This document shows positions 36,769-47,878 of a DNA stretch of 64,000 nt, in pieces. The stretch covers positions 1,612,001 through 1,676,000 of the forward strand of contig NZ_LT629960.1 in NCBI RefSeq assembly GCF_900104605.1. Reading direction: 5' to 3'. Position 1 is the first letter of the stretch, and each line of letters starts with the position of its first letter. A program made the position numbers and the translations under genes. Under the pieces are notes generated by a model, which saw only the letters and a program-made list of their open reading frames with translations, did not search any database and was not told the origin of the DNA. Origin of the DNA: Tidjanibacter massiliensis (lineage in GTDB: Bacteria; Bacteroidota; Bacteroidia; Bacteroidales; Rikenellaceae).

Positions 36769-37131
36769 TTAAAATTTAAGTCCGCCTTCCCTTGCGGCGT
36801 CGGCCAACTGTTTAACTCGTCCGTGGTAAAGGTAACCGTTGCGGTCAAAAGATACCATCGTGATGCCCTTGGCTGCGGCACGCTCTGCTGCGAGCTTGCC
36901 GACGATGGCCGCCTCCTGACACTTGTTGATGCCCTTCATCTGTTCGGCAACCTCCTTGTCCAGCGAAGATGCCGACGCCAAGGTAACCCCGCGCAGGTCG
37001 TCTATGAACTGAACGTAAATCTGCTTGTTACTCCTGAACACGGTCATACGAGGCCTCTCGGCGGTTCCGCTCACTTTTTTGCGGACACGCATCTTAATCC
37101 TGTTGCGTCTTTCTATCTTATTAATTGACAT
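36769..37131 (-). CDS. rplR: Large ribosomal subunit protein uL18
   Basis: 120-residue 5S rRNA-binding protein. It has the basic N-terminus [19 protein letters not shown], the core [20 protein letters not shown] and the C-terminal [20 protein letters not shown]. It follows rplF by 15 bases. Confidence 0.99.
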   Translation of the reverse strand: MSINKIERRNRIKMRVRKKVSGTAERPRMTVFRSNKQIYVQFIDDLRGVTLASASSLDKEVAEQMKGINKCQEAAIVGKLAAERAAAKGITMVSFDRNGYLYHGRVKQLADAAREGGLKF

Positions 37132-37146
37132 AGCCTTACGTTTTTA

Positions 37147-37704
37147 CTATTTAGCATTAGCGCTCTTACCAGCCTTGCGGCGGAGCTCTTCACCCACGAA
37201 GCGGATACCCTTGCCCTTGTACGGTTCCGGTTTGCGGAACGAACGTATCTTGGCGGCAACCTGACCAATAAGCTGTTTGTCGCAACTCTTGAGGATTAAA
37301 ATAGGAGCGTTCTTCTTCTCCTGGATAACTTCGGCCTTCACCTCCGGCGGCAGCATGAAGAAGATATCATGCGAGAAGCCGAGGGAGAATTCGATAATCT
37401 GTCCTTTGACCTCGGCCTTGTAACCGACGCCGATGAGCTCCTGCCTTATCTCGTATCCCTTCGATACGCCGACCACCATGTTATGGATAAGCGCACGGTA
37501 GAGACCATGCATGGAGCGGTGGCGGGGCTGGTCCGTAGGACGTGTCACTGTCAATACGTTCCCCTCTACGGCGACCTTGATGTCCGGGTCTACCTTCTGG
37601 CTCAGTTCGCCCAGAGGTCCTTTCACGCTTACCACGTTCTTATCGGATACCGTCACGGTAACCCCGGCGGGCAGGTTTACAGGTAATTTTCCAATCCTTG
37701 ACAT
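37147..37704 (-). CDS. rplF: Large ribosomal subunit protein uL6
   Basis: 185-residue 50S protein made of two similar domains. It begins MSRIGKLPVNLPAGVTVTVS and ends with the conserved KPEPYKGKGIRFVGEELRRK. An upstream in-frame ATG at 37785 would add Cys/Arg-rich residues without family similarity, so the start at 37704 is chosen. Confidence 0.98.
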   Translation of the reverse strand: MSRIGKLPVNLPAGVTVTVSDKNVVSVKGPLGELSQKVDPDIKVAVEGNVLTVTRPTDQPRHRSMHGLYRALIHNMVVGVSKGYEIRQELIGVGYKAEVKGQIIEFSLGFSHDIFFMLPPEVKAEVIQEKKNAPILILKSCDKQLIGQVAAKIRSFRKPEPYKGKGIRFVGEELRRKAGKSANAK

Positions 37705-37827
37705 TGTTCTTTTATTTTGCTTGGTTTGCGAAAGCGCCCGAAGATATCTTCGCTTCTGCGGAGGCACATCCTCCCGGCAGCACACCGGCGGATTCTCCCG
37801 CGGAAAATATCTCGCGGCCCTTCCGTT

Positions 37828-38226
37828 TTAGTAGATATAACACAATACTTCCCCGCCTACGTTCTCCTCGCGGGCACGCTTGTCGGTCATGATGCCCTTC
37901 GGAGTGGAGACGATGGCGATTCCGAGACCGTTGAGCACCTTCGGCATCTCCTTCGCACCCGCATAGCGGCGCAGGCCCGGACGGCTCACCCGCTCCAGTC
38001 CCTTGATTGCATTGACCTTGGTCTGGGGGTTGTACTTGAGGGCTATCTTGATGGTAGCATGCCCCCTCTCGTCTTCCCCGAATTTGTACGCAAGGATATA
38101 CCCCTGATCGTACAGAATCTTGGTAATTTCCTGCTTAATTTTTGAACCGGGAGCTTCAACCACCTTGTGGTTGGCTTTCACCGCGTTTCTAATTCTTGTC
38201 AGAAAATCCGCAATTGGATCTGTCAT
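37828..38226 (-). CDS. rpsH: Small ribosomal subunit protein uS8
   Basis: 132-residue primary 16S rRNA-binding protein. It begins [20 protein letters not shown] and contains the rRNA-binding segment [20 protein letters not shown] and the C-terminal GGEVLCYIY. In Escherichia coli S8 represses its own operon at an mRNA hairpin that mimics its rRNA site. Here a 363-base gap with a hairpin precedes the gene. Confidence 0.99.
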   Translation of the reverse strand: MTDPIADFLTRIRNAVKANHKVVEAPGSKIKQEITKILYDQGYILAYKFGEDERGHATIKIALKYNPQTKVNAIKGLERVSRPGLRRYAGAKEMPKVLNGLGIAIVSTPKGIMTDKRAREENVGGEVLCYIY

Positions 38227-38364
38227 AATGATTTAGAAGTTAAAAATTAAAGTTTCATCATTCGGCACCTGCATCGCTACTGCGGAAACAGCACAAGCGG
38301 AGCATTCCGCCCGCCGTACTGCAGATAGACACAAGCCACCTATTTATCATATAATGTGGATTTT

Positions 38365-38404
38365 ACGGATATTCCGGGCGGATGTCCTCCCGGAAAATAT
38401 CCGT
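38365..38404 (-). promoter_or_regulatory. Hairpin in the rpsH leader
   Basis: The arms ACGGATATT/AATATCCGT and CCGGG/CCCGG pair around a loop of about ten bases, with a two-base AA bulge on one side. The bulged purine-rich internal loop in a long stem is reminiscent of ribosomal-protein binding sites. Binding of S8 or another protein is only a hypothesis. Confidence 0.45.
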
Positions 38405-38424
38405 TAGTCCACAAAAAGACCGCA

Positions 38425-38432
38425 CAAAAGTA
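38425..38432 (-). promoter_or_regulatory. Candidate internal promoter box ahead of rpsH
   Basis: On the minus strand TACTTTTG matches the -7 consensus exactly. A TTG is found at a non-standard distance of 14 bases, so the -33 element is weak. The surrounding DNA is AT-rich compared with the genes on either side. Confidence 0.4.
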
Positions 38433-38589
38433 CACTTTTATCGGCACAATTCACTATTCCCGAGCGTAAAAAAAGCGTAAATCCTCCATTTCGGTCCGCT
38501 TCCGTCTCTCCTGCCGAGCGCTCCGGGAACTCCCGGCCACTCCTCCGGCGACGGCTCCGCATTGCGGAAACCGGCCGGTGGCAGCGCTC

Positions 38590-38859
38590 CTACCAGGAAG
38601 CCTTCTTCACTCCGGGGATGAGCCCTTTGGAAGCCATCTCGCGGAACTGGATACGGCTGATACCGAACTGGCGCATGTATCCTTTCGGACGTCCGGTAAT
38701 CATGCAGCGGTTGTGCAGACGGATGGGGTTCGAGTTGCGCGGGAGCTTGCTCAAACCCTCCTGGTCACCGGCCGCCTTGAGGGCAGCGCGCTTCTCAGCA
38801 TACCTGTTCACGAGTTTCTGGCGTTTTACCTCGCGGGCTTTCATCGATTCTTTTGCCAT
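38590..38859 (-). CDS. rpsN: Small ribosomal subunit protein uS14
   Basis: 89-residue protein of the 30S head. It begins [20 protein letters not shown] and ends with the family segment [18 protein letters not shown]. It lacks the two CxxC pairs of the zinc-binding form and is therefore the zinc-independent (C-minus) type. It lies 76 bases downstream of rplE. Confidence 0.99.
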   Translation of the reverse strand: MAKESMKAREVKRQKLVNRYAEKRAALKAAGDQEGLSKLPRNSNPIRLHNRCMITGRPKGYMRQFGISRIQFREMASKGLIPGVKKASW

Positions 38860-38935
38860 ATCGAATGTCTGTTATTTTCATGTGCCCACCCCGGCACCGG
38901 CATCGAGCCGTTCCGGGGAGTGCCCACAATATTCG

Positions 38936-39496
38936 TTAGTTCTTTTTTGCGTTTTTGAACGGCAGGCCGAATTCCCGGAGCAGCGCATAAGCTTCCTCAT
39001 CGCTCTTCGCACTGGTCACGAACGTAATCTCCATACCGAATATCTTGGTAATCTTGTCGATGTCGATTTCCGGGAAGATTATCTGTTCGGCAACACCGAG
39101 GGTATAGTTCCCCTTGCCGTCGAACTTCTCGTTGATGCCCTTGAAGTCGCGGATACGCGGCAGGGCAACGGCGATAAGCCTTTCGAGGAACTCGTACATC
39201 CTGTCCGACCGGAGGGTCACCATCACGCCGATGGGCATGCCCTTACGGAGCTTGAAGTTCGAAATGTCCTTCCTCGACTTGGTGGTAACGGCCTTCTGAC
39301 CGGTGATGAGGGAGAGCTCCTCGGCAGCCACTTCGATGAGCTTCTTGTCGGCAACAGCCTGGCCCATTCCCTGGTTTACCACTATCTTCTGGAGCCTGGG
39401 TACCTGCATGATGCTCTTGTAACCGAACTCCTTCATCAGGGCAGGAACTATCTGCTCCCTGTAATTCGTCTTGAGTGTAGGTGTGTACGTTGCCAT
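38936..39496 (-). CDS. rplE: Large ribosomal subunit protein uL5
   Basis: 186-residue 5S rRNA-binding protein of the central protuberance. The conserved parts are [40 protein letters not shown] and the C-terminal [20 protein letters not shown]. Its start overlaps the rplX stop by one base (TAATG), which couples their translation. Confidence 0.99.
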   Translation of the reverse strand: MATYTPTLKTNYREQIVPALMKEFGYKSIMQVPRLQKIVVNQGMGQAVADKKLIEVAAEELSLITGQKAVTTKSRKDISNFKLRKGMPIGVMVTLRSDRMYEFLERLIAVALPRIRDFKGINEKFDGKGNYTLGVAEQIIFPEIDIDKITKIFGMEITFVTSAKSDEEAYALLREFGLPFKNAKKN

Positions 39497-39825
39497 TATT
39501 TAATCTCCTCCCCTGACTTTTTAGCGTAACGAACTAATTTACCTTTCTCACCTGCACGGCGTCCCACACGGGTCGGTGCACCCGTCTTGGGGTCGGCCAG
39601 CATCAGGTTCGATATGTGGATGGGAGCCTCCTGCTCAATGATTCCACCCTGGGGGTGTGCAGAGTTGGGTTTGGTGTGCTTCTTGACCATGTTGAAACCC
39701 TCGACGATAGCCCGCTGGTTCTTCACATCGACCTCAAGCACGCGGCCCGTTTTCTCCTTGCTCTTGCTTTCACCGGCAATCACATAGACGGTGTCCCCTT
39801 TCTTGATATGTAATTTTGCTGACAT
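39496..39825 (-). CDS. rplX: Large ribosomal subunit protein uL24
   Basis: 109-residue 50S assembly-initiator protein with a KOW motif ([20 protein letters not shown]) and the conserved [13 protein letters not shown] segment. An upstream ATG at 39897 is in frame but adds Arg-rich residues unlike the family, so [11 protein letters not shown] at 39825 is taken as the start. Confidence 0.98.
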   Translation of the reverse strand: MSAKLHIKKGDTVYVIAGESKSKEKTGRVLEVDVKNQRAIVEGFNMVKKHTKPNSAHPQGGIIEQEAPIHISNLMLADPKTGAPTRVGRRAGEKGKLVRYAKKSGEEIK

Positions 39826-39940
39826 TTTCCTGTTTGTTTCTTGTTCCGCGCCGCTGTACTGCCGTTTCCGCTCCCTGCGCCGAAGCGCCGTTCGCACTTG
39901 TCGGCCGACCGCCGCGCTAAACTAAAATGAATAATCAGTT

Positions 39941-40306
39941 CTACAATACTTCGGGTGCAAGAGAGATAATCTTCATGTACTGGTCGCGGAGTTCGCGTGC
40001 CACCGGCCCGAAGATACGGGTGCCTCTCATTTCTCCCTGGTTGTTCAGAAGTACCACGGCATTGTCGTCGAAACGAATATAAGAGCCGTTCGCGCGCCTT
40101 ATCTCCTTCTTGGTCCTTACGACGACGGCCTTGGAAACCGTCCCCTTCTTGATATCCCCCGAAGGCGTAGCGCTTTTCACGCTAACCACTATCTTGTCGC
40201 CTATCGTGGCGTAACGCTTGCGCGTTCCGCCCAGCACGCGGATGCAAAGAACCTCTTTCGCACCGCTGTTGTCGGCTACTGTAAGTCTGCTTTCCTGTTG
40301 TATCAT
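39941..40306 (-). CDS. rplN: Large ribosomal subunit protein uL14
   Basis: 121-residue 50S interface protein. It begins [20 protein letters not shown] and ends [17 protein letters not shown], both family hallmarks. It is two bases downstream of rpsQ. Confidence 0.99.
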   Translation of the reverse strand: MIQQESRLTVADNSGAKEVLCIRVLGGTRKRYATIGDKIVVSVKSATPSGDIKKGTVSKAVVVRTKKEIRRANGSYIRFDDNAVVLLNNQGEMRGTRIFGPVARELRDQYMKIISLAPEVL

Positions 40307-40308
40307 GA

Positions 40309-40563
40309 CTATTTAGCTCTTTCTATTATTTCAACCAACCTCCAACGTTTCGTCTTGCTCAGCGGACGGGTTTCCATGATACGGACGGTATCGCCCTCGT
40401 TGCACGTATTGGTATCGTCCTGAGCGGTGAACTTGGTCGTCTTGTTCACGAACTTGCCGTAGATAGGGTGTTTAACCTTCCTCTTAACTGCCACCACAAT
40501 GGATTTGTCCATTTTATTGCTGACAACCACCCCGATTCTTTCTTTTCTGAGATTCCTTTCCAT
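40309..40563 (-). CDS. rpsQ: Small ribosomal subunit protein uS17
   Basis: 84-residue 16S rRNA-binding OB-fold protein. It carries [20 protein letters not shown] and [19 protein letters not shown], followed by [20 protein letters not shown]. It sits between rpmC and rplN. Confidence 0.99.
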   Translation of the reverse strand: MERNLRKERIGVVVSNKMDKSIVVAVKRKVKHPIYGKFVNKTTKFTAQDDTNTCNEGDTVRIMETRPLSKTKRWRLVEIIERAK

Positions 40564-40574
40564 AGTAGCGGTAA

Positions 40575-40766
40575 TTATTTGTTCATCTTTTCATGCAGAA
40601 TGGTCATCATGCGTGCGATGTCGCGGCGTGCCTTCTTGATGTTCTGCGGATTCTCTATCTGCGAGACTGCATGCGTCACCTTCAACTTGTTCAGATTCGC
40701 CTTTTCAGCCTCAATGCGCTCCTGCAGGTCTGCCACGGAGAGCTCCTTAATCTCTACTGCTTTCAT
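40575..40766 (-). CDS. rpmC: Large ribosomal subunit protein uL29
   Basis: 63-residue helical protein near the polypeptide exit tunnel. It begins [20 protein letters not shown] and carries [20 protein letters not shown], the usual L29 pattern. It lies 10 bases downstream of rplP. Confidence 0.98.
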   Translation of the reverse strand: MKAVEIKELSVADLQERIEAEKANLNKLKVTHAVSQIENPQNIKKARRDIARMMTILHEKMNK

Positions 40767-40776
40767 GGTCTATCTG

Positions 40777-41205
40777 TTAGTTTTGGTTTTCGGTATAGTC
40801 CCTTCTTACGACGAACTTGGTTGCGATGGGGAGCTTCTGCGCACCCAGACGGAGTGCCTCCTGAGCGACTTCCAACGGCACCCCTTCGGCCTCTATGAGG
40901 ATACGGCCGGGGGTAACGGGAGCCACGAACCCTTCGGGCGAACCTTTACCCTTACCCATACGTACCTCGGCAGGCTTCTTGGTGATGGGCTTGTCCGGGA
41001 AAATCCTTATCCATATCTGACCTTCACGCTTCATGTAACGCACGATAGCCTGACGGGCCGCCTCAATCTGGCGTCCGGTAATCCAGGTAGAGTCGAGCGC
41101 CTTGATTCCGAAAGAGCCGAACGCAAGCTGGTTACCCCTCTGGGCAAGACCTTTCATGCGCCCCTTCTGCATCCTTCTGTATTTGGTCTTTTTTGGCTGT
41201 AACAT
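40777..41205 (-). CDS. rplP: Large ribosomal subunit protein uL16
   Basis: 142-residue protein near the A site of the 50S subunit. It begins [20 protein letters not shown] and contains [20 protein letters not shown] and the segment [20 protein letters not shown]. It follows rpsC after 121 bases. Confidence 0.99.
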   Translation of the reverse strand: MLQPKKTKYRRMQKGRMKGLAQRGNQLAFGSFGIKALDSTWITGRQIEAARQAIVRYMKREGQIWIRIFPDKPITKKPAEVRMGKGKGSPEGFVAPVTPGRILIEAEGVPLEVAQEALRLGAQKLPIATKFVVRRDYTENQN

Positions 41206-41326
41206 TGTTATTTCTGTTTTTTAATTGTTGCATTTAATCGGTTCGGCTCCGCATCGGCCCTCAGCCTTTCCGCTCCGTAGCGCGGAGCGTTCCGCATCGG
41301 ACCCTGCCGGATACCGGCCGGCGACA

Positions 41327-42088
41327 TTAACGTGCCGGACGGTCGCCTCCCCTTCTCTTCCTGTTACCGTCACGCTTGCCGCGCGGACCGCGGTCATCCC
41401 TGCGGCCGCCCTCACCCGTACCGGAGAACGAGCTTGCGCCCGATATCTCGAACAGGTCGCGCTTACCATATACTTCGCCGGTACAAATCCACACCTTCAC
41501 GCCGAGAATACCCACCTTGGTGATGGCTTCGGCCAGTGCGTAATCGACATCGGCACGGAAAGTATGCAACGGGATACGTCCCTCCTTGTAAGTTTCGCTG
41601 CGGGCCATCTCGGCGCCGCCCACACGACCGGATATCTGTATCTTGATGCCCTCGGCTCCCATACGCATGGTCGATGCGATAGCGGTCTTCACGGCACGGC
41701 GGTACGATACGCGGCCTTCGAGCTGGCGGGCGATGTTGTTGGCGACAATCACCGCATCCACCTCCGGACGCTTCACCTCGAAGATGTTTATCTGCACCTC
41801 CTTGCCGGTGAGTTTCTTAAGCTCTTCCTTCAGTTTGTCGACCTCCTGGCCGCCCTTGCCGATGATGATACCGGGGCGTGCGGTCGAGATGGTAACGGTG
41901 ACGAGCTTCAGCGTCCTTTCTATGATAATCTTCGAGATACTTGCCTTGGCCAGACGGGCGTTCAAGTATTCGCGGATTTTAGCATCCTCCACCAGCTTGG
42001 ACGAGAAGTCTTTCCCACCGTACCAGTTGGAGTCCCAGCCGCGGATTACGCCGAGGCGGTTAGCTATCGGATTTACTTTCTGTCCCAT
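41327..42088 (-). CDS. rpsC: Small ribosomal subunit protein uS3 with basic Gly/Arg tail
   Basis: 253-residue protein at the mRNA entry of the 30S subunit. It has the KH domain ([19 protein letters not shown]-like segment; in the sequence [20 protein letters not shown]) and the C-terminal domain ([20 protein letters not shown]). The last 35 or so residues form a Gly/Arg/Asp-rich tail ([20 protein letters not shown]) that is probably disordered. Confidence 0.98.
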   Translation of the reverse strand: MGQKVNPIANRLGVIRGWDSNWYGGKDFSSKLVEDAKIREYLNARLAKASISKIIIERTLKLVTVTISTARPGIIIGKGGQEVDKLKEELKKLTGKEVQINIFEVKRPEVDAVIVANNIARQLEGRVSYRRAVKTAIASTMRMGAEGIKIQISGRVGGAEMARSETYKEGRIPLHTFRADVDYALAEAITKVGILGVKVWICTGEVYGKRDLFEISGASSFSGTGEGGRRDDRGPRGKRDGNRKRRGGDRPAR

Positions 42089-42089
42089 C

Positions 42090-42503
42090 TTAGTTCGCTT
42101 TTTCTTCGGTTATCTTTTTATCTACTACAATCGTAACGTGGTTGGAACGCTTGCGGATACGGTGTGCGCGCCCCTGAGGAGCGGGTTGTATCCTCTTGAG
42201 AATGCGTGCGCTGTCGACCATAATCTCCTTTACGTAAAGGGTATTGTCTTCAAGTCTTTCGCCCTCGTTCTTCGCTTCCCAGTTTGCAATAGCCGAACGG
42301 AGCAGCTTCTCCAACCTGATGGAAGCCTCTTTCTTGGAGTAACGCAGCAGTGCCAGCGCCCGGTTCACCTCGACGCCGCGGATGGTATCCGCAACGATAC
42401 GCATTTTGCGCGGGGAGGTCGGGCAGTCACGCAGGGAGGCAATGGCTATCTGCTTCTTCTCGGCCTTCATCCTCTCGGCCATTTCATGTTTTCTCGAGCC
42501 CAT
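42090..42503 (-). CDS. rplV: Large ribosomal subunit protein uL22
   Basis: 137-residue protein lining the exit tunnel. The conserved core starts [20 protein letters not shown] and the tip and C-terminus include [21 protein letters not shown] basic N-terminal extension of about 20 residues ([18 protein letters not shown]) is typical of Bacteroidota. Confidence 0.98.
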   Translation of the reverse strand: MGSRKHEMAERMKAEKKQIAIASLRDCPTSPRKMRIVADTIRGVEVNRALALLRYSKKEASIRLEKLLRSAIANWEAKNEGERLEDNTLYVKEIMVDSARILKRIQPAPQGRAHRIRKRSNHVTIVVDKKITEEKAN

Positions 42504-42510
42504 TTCCTAC

Positions 42511-42780
42511 TTATTTTTTTCTGTTACCGGCGTGACCGCGGAAGTTGCGCGTCGGCGCGAACTCACCGAGTTTGTGGCCTACCATATTCTCTGTTACATA
42601 AACCGGGATGAACTTGTTCCCGTTGTGGACGGCGATGGTCTGCCCCACGAAATCGGGGGAAATCATGCTTGCCCTCGACCAGGTCTTGATGACGCTTTTC
42701 TTACCGCCCTCGTTCTGCGCAATGACGCGCTTTTCGAGTTTCGGTTCGATATATGGTCCTTTTTTTAATGAACGACTCAT
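42511..42780 (-). CDS. rpsS: Small ribosomal subunit protein uS19
   Basis: 89-residue protein of the 30S head. It begins [20 protein letters not shown] and ends [20 protein letters not shown]. It lies seven bases upstream of rplV. Confidence 0.99.
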   Translation of the reverse strand: MSRSLKKGPYIEPKLEKRVIAQNEGGKKSVIKTWSRASMISPDFVGQTIAVHNGNKFIPVYVTENMVGHKLGEFAPTRNFRGHAGNRKK

Positions 42781-42842
42781 TATGCTACTATTTTTTACCT
42801 TTTAAATTTTCCTTTTTGTTCAGGCAAGGCGCTCATGCGGCC

Positions 42843-43664
42843 CTACTTTTTCCTTGAAATAATGAACTTCGAGGTAGTCTTTTTCGGGTTGCGGGTCTTG
42901 TAGCCTTTGGCGAGCAAACCTTTGCGCGAACGCGGGTGCCCACCCGAGGAACGGCCCTCGCCACCACCCATGGGGTGGTCTACCGGGTTCATGGTGACAC
43001 CGCGGTTATGCGGCCTGCGGCCCAGCCAGCGGCGGCGGCCGGCCTTACCGTGCTGTTCGAGGCTGTGGTCGGGGTTCGACACGACGCCTACGGTTGCGCG
43101 GCACGTGGTCAGCACCATGCGGGTTTCACCCGAAGGGAGTTTGATAATAGCATATTTACCTTCGCGGGCGAGAAGCTGCGCGTAAGTACCGGCGCTGCGT
43201 GCCATGGCGGCACCCTGACCGGGATAGAGTTCTATGGCGTGTATCACCGTACCGAGCGGTATCTCGGCCAGCGGAAGCGTGTTGCCCACTTCGGGAGCGA
43301 CACCCGAACCACTCACGATGGTCTGCCCCACCTTGAGGCCGTTCGGAGCGAGGATGTAGCTCTTTTCGCCGTTGGCATAGACGATGAGCGCGATGCGGGC
43401 CGAACGGTTCGGGTCGTACTCGATGGCCTTCACCGTGGCAGGCATTCCGTCGTTGGTCCGCTTGAAGTCGATGATACGGTACATCTGCTTGTGGCCGCCG
43501 CCGCGGTAGCGGACGGTCATCTTGCCGTTGCTGTTGCGGCCGCCGGTGCTCTTTTTCGGTTCGAGCAACGACTTTTCGGGAGCGCTCTTGGTAACCTCCT
43601 CAAACGTTCCGGCGATTTTATGTCTTGTACCCGGAGTAACGGGTTTGAACTTTCTTACTGCCAT
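42843..43664 (-). CDS. rplB: Large ribosomal subunit protein uL2
   Basis: 273-residue protein close to the peptidyl-transferase centre. Family landmarks are [20 protein letters not shown] near residue 45 and the C-terminal catalytic-site loop [20 protein letters not shown]. It lies five bases downstream of rplW. Confidence 0.99.
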   Translation of the reverse strand: MAVRKFKPVTPGTRHKIAGTFEEVTKSAPEKSLLEPKKSTGGRNSNGKMTVRYRGGGHKQMYRIIDFKRTNDGMPATVKAIEYDPNRSARIALIVYANGEKSYILAPNGLKVGQTIVSGSGVAPEVGNTLPLAEIPLGTVIHAIELYPGQGAAMARSAGTYAQLLAREGKYAIIKLPSGETRMVLTTCRATVGVVSNPDHSLEQHGKAGRRRWLGRRPHNRGVTMNPVDHPMGGGEGRSSGGHPRSRKGLLAKGYKTRNPKKTTSKFIISRKK

Positions 43665-43669
43665 CTCTC

Positions 43670-43966
43670 TTAGATATTACTGTAAAAATCAATGGTATCT
43701 CCCTCCTTCAGGGTTACAATCGCCTTCTTGAAGTGGTTCGAGCGCCCTTCGAGGAGACCGCTCTTGGTATAACGGCTCTTCTCCTTGCCCATGTAGTTCA
43801 CGGTATTCACATCCGTAACCACGACACCGTACATATCCTCCACGGCCTGGCGAATCTGAATCTTGTTAGCCCTGCGGTCCACTATGAAGGCGAAGCGGTT
43901 GAGCTTCTCGCCCTGCGCGGTCATCTTCTCGGTAAGTACCGGCCTGATAATAATCTGCATTTCCAT
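43670..43966 (-). CDS. rplW: Large ribosomal subunit protein uL23
   Basis: 98-residue protein at the tunnel exit, the docking site for trigger factor and SRP. It begins [20 protein letters not shown] and contains [20 protein letters not shown]. It is seven bases downstream of rplD. Confidence 0.99.
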   Translation of the reverse strand: MEMQIIIRPVLTEKMTAQGEKLNRFAFIVDRRANKIQIRQAVEDMYGVVVTDVNTVNYMGKEKSRYTKSGLLEGRSNHFKKAIVTLKEGDTIDFYSNI

Positions 43967-43973
43967 GATTCTC

Positions 43974-44600
43974 CTAAGCTAACATTTCGTTGATTACATT
44001 GACCGCCCCCTCGGCAATCAGTACGCTCGAAGCGTTCATCACGTCGTAGGTATTGAGGTTTGCGGCAGGGATTACCTTTACGTTCTGAAGGTTGCGTGCC
44101 GACAGCAGGATATTCCGGTTCGACTCCGGAAGAACGACCAGTATCTTCTTGTCGCTCACTTTGAGACCGTTCATCATGGCTACGATGGTCTTGGTACGCG
44201 GAGCCTCGATAGCGAAATCCTCCACGACCTTGATGGCTTCGTCCTTCATCTTATAAGAGAGTGCGCTGCGGCGGGCCAGCCTCTTGAGCTTCTTGTTGAG
44301 CTTGAAGCTGTAGTCACGCGGCACGGGACCGAATACGCGGCCTCCGCCGGGGAAGAGCGGCGAAAGGATGCTGCCCGAACGGGCGCCGCCGGTACCTTTC
44401 TGGCGTTTCAGTTTGCGGGTCGAACCTGCGACTTCGTTGCGCTGTTTCGACTTGTGTGTACCCTGGCGTGCATTGGCGAGATATTGCTTCACGTCCAGGT
44501 ATATAGCGTGGTCGTTAGGCTCCACGCCGAAGACCGTATCCTCGAGGACTACTTTCTTGGCGGTCTCCTCTCCTGAGGTCTTGTAAACAGTTAATTCCAT
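43974..44600 (-). CDS. rplD: Large ribosomal subunit protein uL4
   Basis: 208-residue protein whose loop reaches the exit tunnel. The loop segment ([20 protein letters not shown], then [18 protein letters not shown]) is intact. In Escherichia coli L4 controls the S10 operon; whether that holds here is unknown. It lies three bases downstream of rplC. Confidence 0.99.
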   Translation of the reverse strand: MELTVYKTSGEETAKKVVLEDTVFGVEPNDHAIYLDVKQYLANARQGTHKSKQRNEVAGSTRKLKRQKGTGGARSGSILSPLFPGGGRVFGPVPRDYSFKLNKKLKRLARRSALSYKMKDEAIKVVEDFAIEAPRTKTIVAMMNGLKVSDKKILVVLPESNRNILLSARNLQNVKVIPAANLNTYDVMNASSVLIAEGAVNVINEMLA

Positions 44601-44603
44601 CTC

Positions 44604-45218
44604 CTACTTCTCGATTAATAAATAAGAACCCTTTGCTCCCGGGATTGAACCCTTCACGAGGATAAGGTTATTTTCGGGAATTACCTTGAGAACCTTCAGG
44701 TTAAGGACTTTAACCTGCGTACCGCCCGCCTGGCCGGGAAGCCTCTTGCCTTTGAACACCCTCGAAGGATACGAAGATGCACCGAGCGAACCCGGTTTGC
44801 GCTGACGGTTGTGCTGACCGTGTGTCTGTCCGCCCACACCTGCAAAGCCATGGCGCTTTACGACGCCCTGATAACCTTTTCCTTTGGAGATGCCCGTCAC
44901 ATCCACCCATTCGCCGTCGGCAATGGAATCCACCGTGATGGTATCACCAAGGTTCACTTCATGGAAATCCCTGAACTCCGCCACCTTGCGTTTGGGAGTC
45001 GTACCTGCTTTCGCGAAGTGTCCTGACAGACTTTTGCTGGTGTGTTTTTCGCTTTTGTCGTCATAGGCAATCTGAACCGCTTCGTAGCCATCCTTCTCCA
45101 CGGTTTTGATTTGCGTAACTACACAGGGACCAGCTTCGATAACAGTGCATGGTATATTCTTACCCTCGGCACTGAAAACGGAAGTCATTCCGATTTTTTT
45201 TCCAATTAGTCCTGACAT
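44604..45218 (-). CDS. rplC: Large ribosomal subunit protein uL3
   Basis: 204-residue 50S assembly protein. It begins [20 protein letters not shown] and contains the conserved loop [20 protein letters not shown], which points to the peptidyl-transferase centre. A 177-base gap separates it from rpsJ. Confidence 0.99.
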   Translation of the reverse strand: MSGLIGKKIGMTSVFSAEGKNIPCTVIEAGPCVVTQIKTVEKDGYEAVQIAYDDKSEKHTSKSLSGHFAKAGTTPKRKVAEFRDFHEVNLGDTITVDSIADGEWVDVTGISKGKGYQGVVKRHGFAGVGGQTHGQHNRQRKPGSLGASSYPSRVFKGKRLPGQAGGTQVKVLNLKVLKVIPENNLILVKGSIPGAKGSYLLIEK

Positions 45219-45395
45219 TTTAGTCGTCTGATTACTTGTTACTTGGTGTTGTTATGAATCTTTTGCGTATATTCTCTCTTCCGGTCTGCGGTTTACCCGG
45301 ACCCGGCACGGCACTCGCGGCGGTTCCGTACGCATGCCGTACGTTTCATGCGAAGCCTCCCGCCAGGCAGGCTCCGCACGTTCCGCCGGCTCCGG

Positions 45396-45701
45396 TCAGA
45401 CCTTAATCTCGACCTCGACACCCGACGGCAGCTCCAGTTTCATGAGCGCGTCGATGGTTTTGGGCGTGGAGCTGTAAATGTCCAATATCCGCTTGAAGGT
45501 GGAGAGCTGGAACTGCTCGCGTGCCTTCTTGTTGACGAACGTCGAACGGTTTACCGTAAAAATCTGCTTCTGGGTAGGCAGCGGTATCGGACCGCTCACC
45601 ACGGCACCCGTACCCTTTACGGTCTTCACAATCTTTTCAGCCGATTTATCGACCAGATTGTGGTCGTAAGATTTAAGCTTTATTCTGATTTTTTGGCTCA
45701 T
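45396..45701 (-). CDS. rpsJ: Small ribosomal subunit protein uS10
   Basis: 101-residue 30S head protein, also the NusE antitermination factor. It begins [20 protein letters not shown] and contains [20 protein letters not shown]. It follows fusA by 48 bases, joining the str and S10 clusters. Confidence 0.99.
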   Translation of the reverse strand: MSQKIRIKLKSYDHNLVDKSAEKIVKTVKGTGAVVSGPIPLPTQKQIFTVNRSTFVNKKAREQFQLSTFKRILDIYSSTPKTIDALMKLELPSGVEVEIKV

Positions 45702-45749
45702 ATCGTTAGAACCTTAATTTTAATTGTTATTCAAATTGTCTGTAAAGGG

Positions 45750-47864
45750 TTACTCCACGTCTTTCCGGCGTCCGGCATTCTTCTCGATAATCTCCTTGGC
45801 GATGTTGGCGGGTACCTCCTCGAAGTGCGAGAACTCCATGGAGGACGTCGCACGACCCGAAGAGAGCGTCCTGAGCACGGTCACGTAACCGAACATCTCC
45901 GAGAGGGGCACCTTCGCCTTGATGGCACGGGCATTGCCCTTCTGCTCCATACCGGATACCTGTCCGCGGCGTTTGTTCAGGTCGCCTATGATATCGCCCA
46001 TGTACTCCTCGGGAGTCACCACCTCTACGGACATCACCGGCTCCTTGATGACCGGCCGGGCCTTCACGCCTGCGGCACGGAACGCATTACGGGCAGCGAT
46101 TTCGAAAGAGAGCGAGTCGGAGTCCACCGGGTGGAACGAACCGTCGCGGAGAATCACCTTCATGCTGTCCACGCCGAACCCTGCGAGCGGGCCGTTGGCC
46201 ATGGCAGCCGTAAAGCCCTTCTGCACTGAGGGAATATACTCCTTCGGAATGTTACCGCCCTTCACCTCGTCGATGAACTGGAGTCCGGTAACGCCCTCGT
46301 CGGCCGGACCGAGCTGGAATACGATGTCGGCGAACTTACCGCGGCCGCCCGACTGCTTCTTGAACACTTCGCGGTGTTCCACGGGAGCGGTCAGCGCCTC
46401 CTTGTAATTCACCTGAGGCTGTCCCTGGTTGATTTCCACGCCGAACTCGCGTTTCAGACGGTCCACGATGATATCGAGGTGAAGCTCGCCCATACCGCGT
46501 ATGATGGTCTGGCCGTTCTCCTCGTCGGTCTCCACCGTGAAGGTCGGGTCCTCCTCGGCCAGCTTGCCGAGTGCGACGCCGAGTTTGTCGAGGTCTTTCT
46601 GCGTCTTGGGCTCTACCGCCAGACCGATTACCGGTTCGGGGAAGGTCATGGATTCGAGAATTATCGGAGCCTTCTCATCGCAGAGCGTATCGCCCGTGCG
46701 TACATCCTTGAAACCAACTACGGCACAGATGTCGCCGGCACCCACCGTTTCAAGCGGATTCTGCTTGTTGGAGTGCATCTGGTAGATACGGCTAATACGC
46801 TCCTTCTTGCCCGACCGGGAGTTGAACACGTAGCTTCCCGCATCGAGCTTGCCCGAATAGACGCGCACAAAAGCGAGGCGGCCCACATAGGGGTCGGTGG
46901 CTATCTTGAACGCGAGGGCGCAGAAAGGTTCCGATTCCGACGGATGGCGTACCACCTCTTCGCCGGTAGCGGGATTCACACCCTTGATGGCTTCGATATC
47001 GAGCGGCGAGGGCAGGAACGCCACGACGGAGTCGAGCAACAGCTGCACACCCTTGTTCTTGAACGAGGAGCCGCAGAGCATCGGTACGATGGTCATCTCG
47101 ATGGTCGCCTTGCGGATGGCCGCTTTCAGTTCTTCGGGGGTTATCGAATCCGGGTCCTCGAAGAACTTCTCCATCAGAGCCTCGTCCACGGTAGCGACCT
47201 CTTCGATGAGTTTCGCACGGTATTCCTCCACCTCGGCCTTCATGTTGGCCGGAACCTCCTCGTAGGTATAGTTGACGAGTTCGTTCTTCTTGGCATCGTC
47301 GTATATGAGCGCCCTGTTATATATAAGGTCTATCACGCCGGCGAACTTGTCCTCGGCTCCGATAGGCAGGGCGATGGGCACCGCATTGGCTCCGAGGCGC
47401 TCCTTCACCTGTGCGCATACGGCCAGGAAGTCGGCACCGGTACGGTCCATCTTGTTGACGTAACCGATACGGGGCACATTGTATTTGTCGGCCTGGCGCC
47501 ATACGGTTTCGGACTGGGGTTCCACGCCGCCGACTGCACAGAAGGTAGCCACGGCACCGTCGAGCACACGGAGCGAACGCTCCACCTCCACGGTAAAGTC
47601 CACGTGTCCGGGAGTGTCGATGAGGTTGATTTGATAGGTCTTGTCCTCATAACGCCAGAAAGCGGTGGTGGCGGCGGAGGTAATGGTAATACCCCTCTCC
47701 TGTTCCTGCACCATCCAGTCCATCGTGGCGGCCCCTTCGTGCACCTCGCCGATTTTGTGCGTCTTGCCGGTGTAGAAAAGGATACGTTCGGACGTCGTGG
47801 TTTTGCCGGCATCGATGTGGGCCATGATGCCTATGTTGCGTGTAAATTTAAGGTCTCTTGCCAT
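45750..47864 (-). CDS. fusA: Translation elongation factor G
   Basis: 704-residue translocase GTPase. The G1 motif AHIDAGKTT is at residues 15-23, with [18 protein letters not shown] and the domain IV-V landmarks near the C-terminus ([20 protein letters not shown], then [20 protein letters not shown]). Full length. It lies between rpsG and rpsJ; tuf is absent from this cluster and is encoded at 13.7 kb. Confidence 0.99.
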   Translation of the reverse strand: MARDLKFTRNIGIMAHIDAGKTTTSERILFYTGKTHKIGEVHEGAATMDWMVQEQERGITITSAATTAFWRYEDKTYQINLIDTPGHVDFTVEVERSLRVLDGAVATFCAVGGVEPQSETVWRQADKYNVPRIGYVNKMDRTGADFLAVCAQVKERLGANAVPIALPIGAEDKFAGVIDLIYNRALIYDDAKKNELVNYTYEEVPANMKAEVEEYRAKLIEEVATVDEALMEKFFEDPDSITPEELKAAIRKATIEMTIVPMLCGSSFKNKGVQLLLDSVVAFLPSPLDIEAIKGVNPATGEEVVRHPSESEPFCALAFKIATDPYVGRLAFVRVYSGKLDAGSYVFNSRSGKKERISRIYQMHSNKQNPLETVGAGDICAVVGFKDVRTGDTLCDEKAPIILESMTFPEPVIGLAVEPKTQKDLDKLGVALGKLAEEDPTFTVETDEENGQTIIRGMGELHLDIIVDRLKREFGVEINQGQPQVNYKEALTAPVEHREVFKKQSGGRGKFADIVFQLGPADEGVTGLQFIDEVKGGNIPKEYIPSVQKGFTAAMANGPLAGFGVDSMKVILRDGSFHPVDSDSLSFEIAARNAFRAAGVKARPVIKEPVMSVEVVTPEEYMGDIIGDLNKRRGQVSGMEQKGNARAIKAKVPLSEMFGYVTVLRTLSSGRATSSMEFSHFEEVPANIAKEIIEKNAGRRKDVE

Positions 47865-47878
47865 ATGATTGCAGCCTC

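Larger units (their letters stand above)
38227..38589 (-). other. Unusually long gap inside the spc operon (rpsN-rpsH)
   Basis: Genes in this cluster are otherwise mostly separated by 2 to 190 bases, but 363 bases divide rpsN from rpsH. No gene is seen here. The stretch contains a perfect -7 promoter box at 38425-38432 and, just after the implied transcript start, a hairpin at 38365-38404. It may be the leader of a second transcript that begins at rpsH. Confidence 0.55.
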
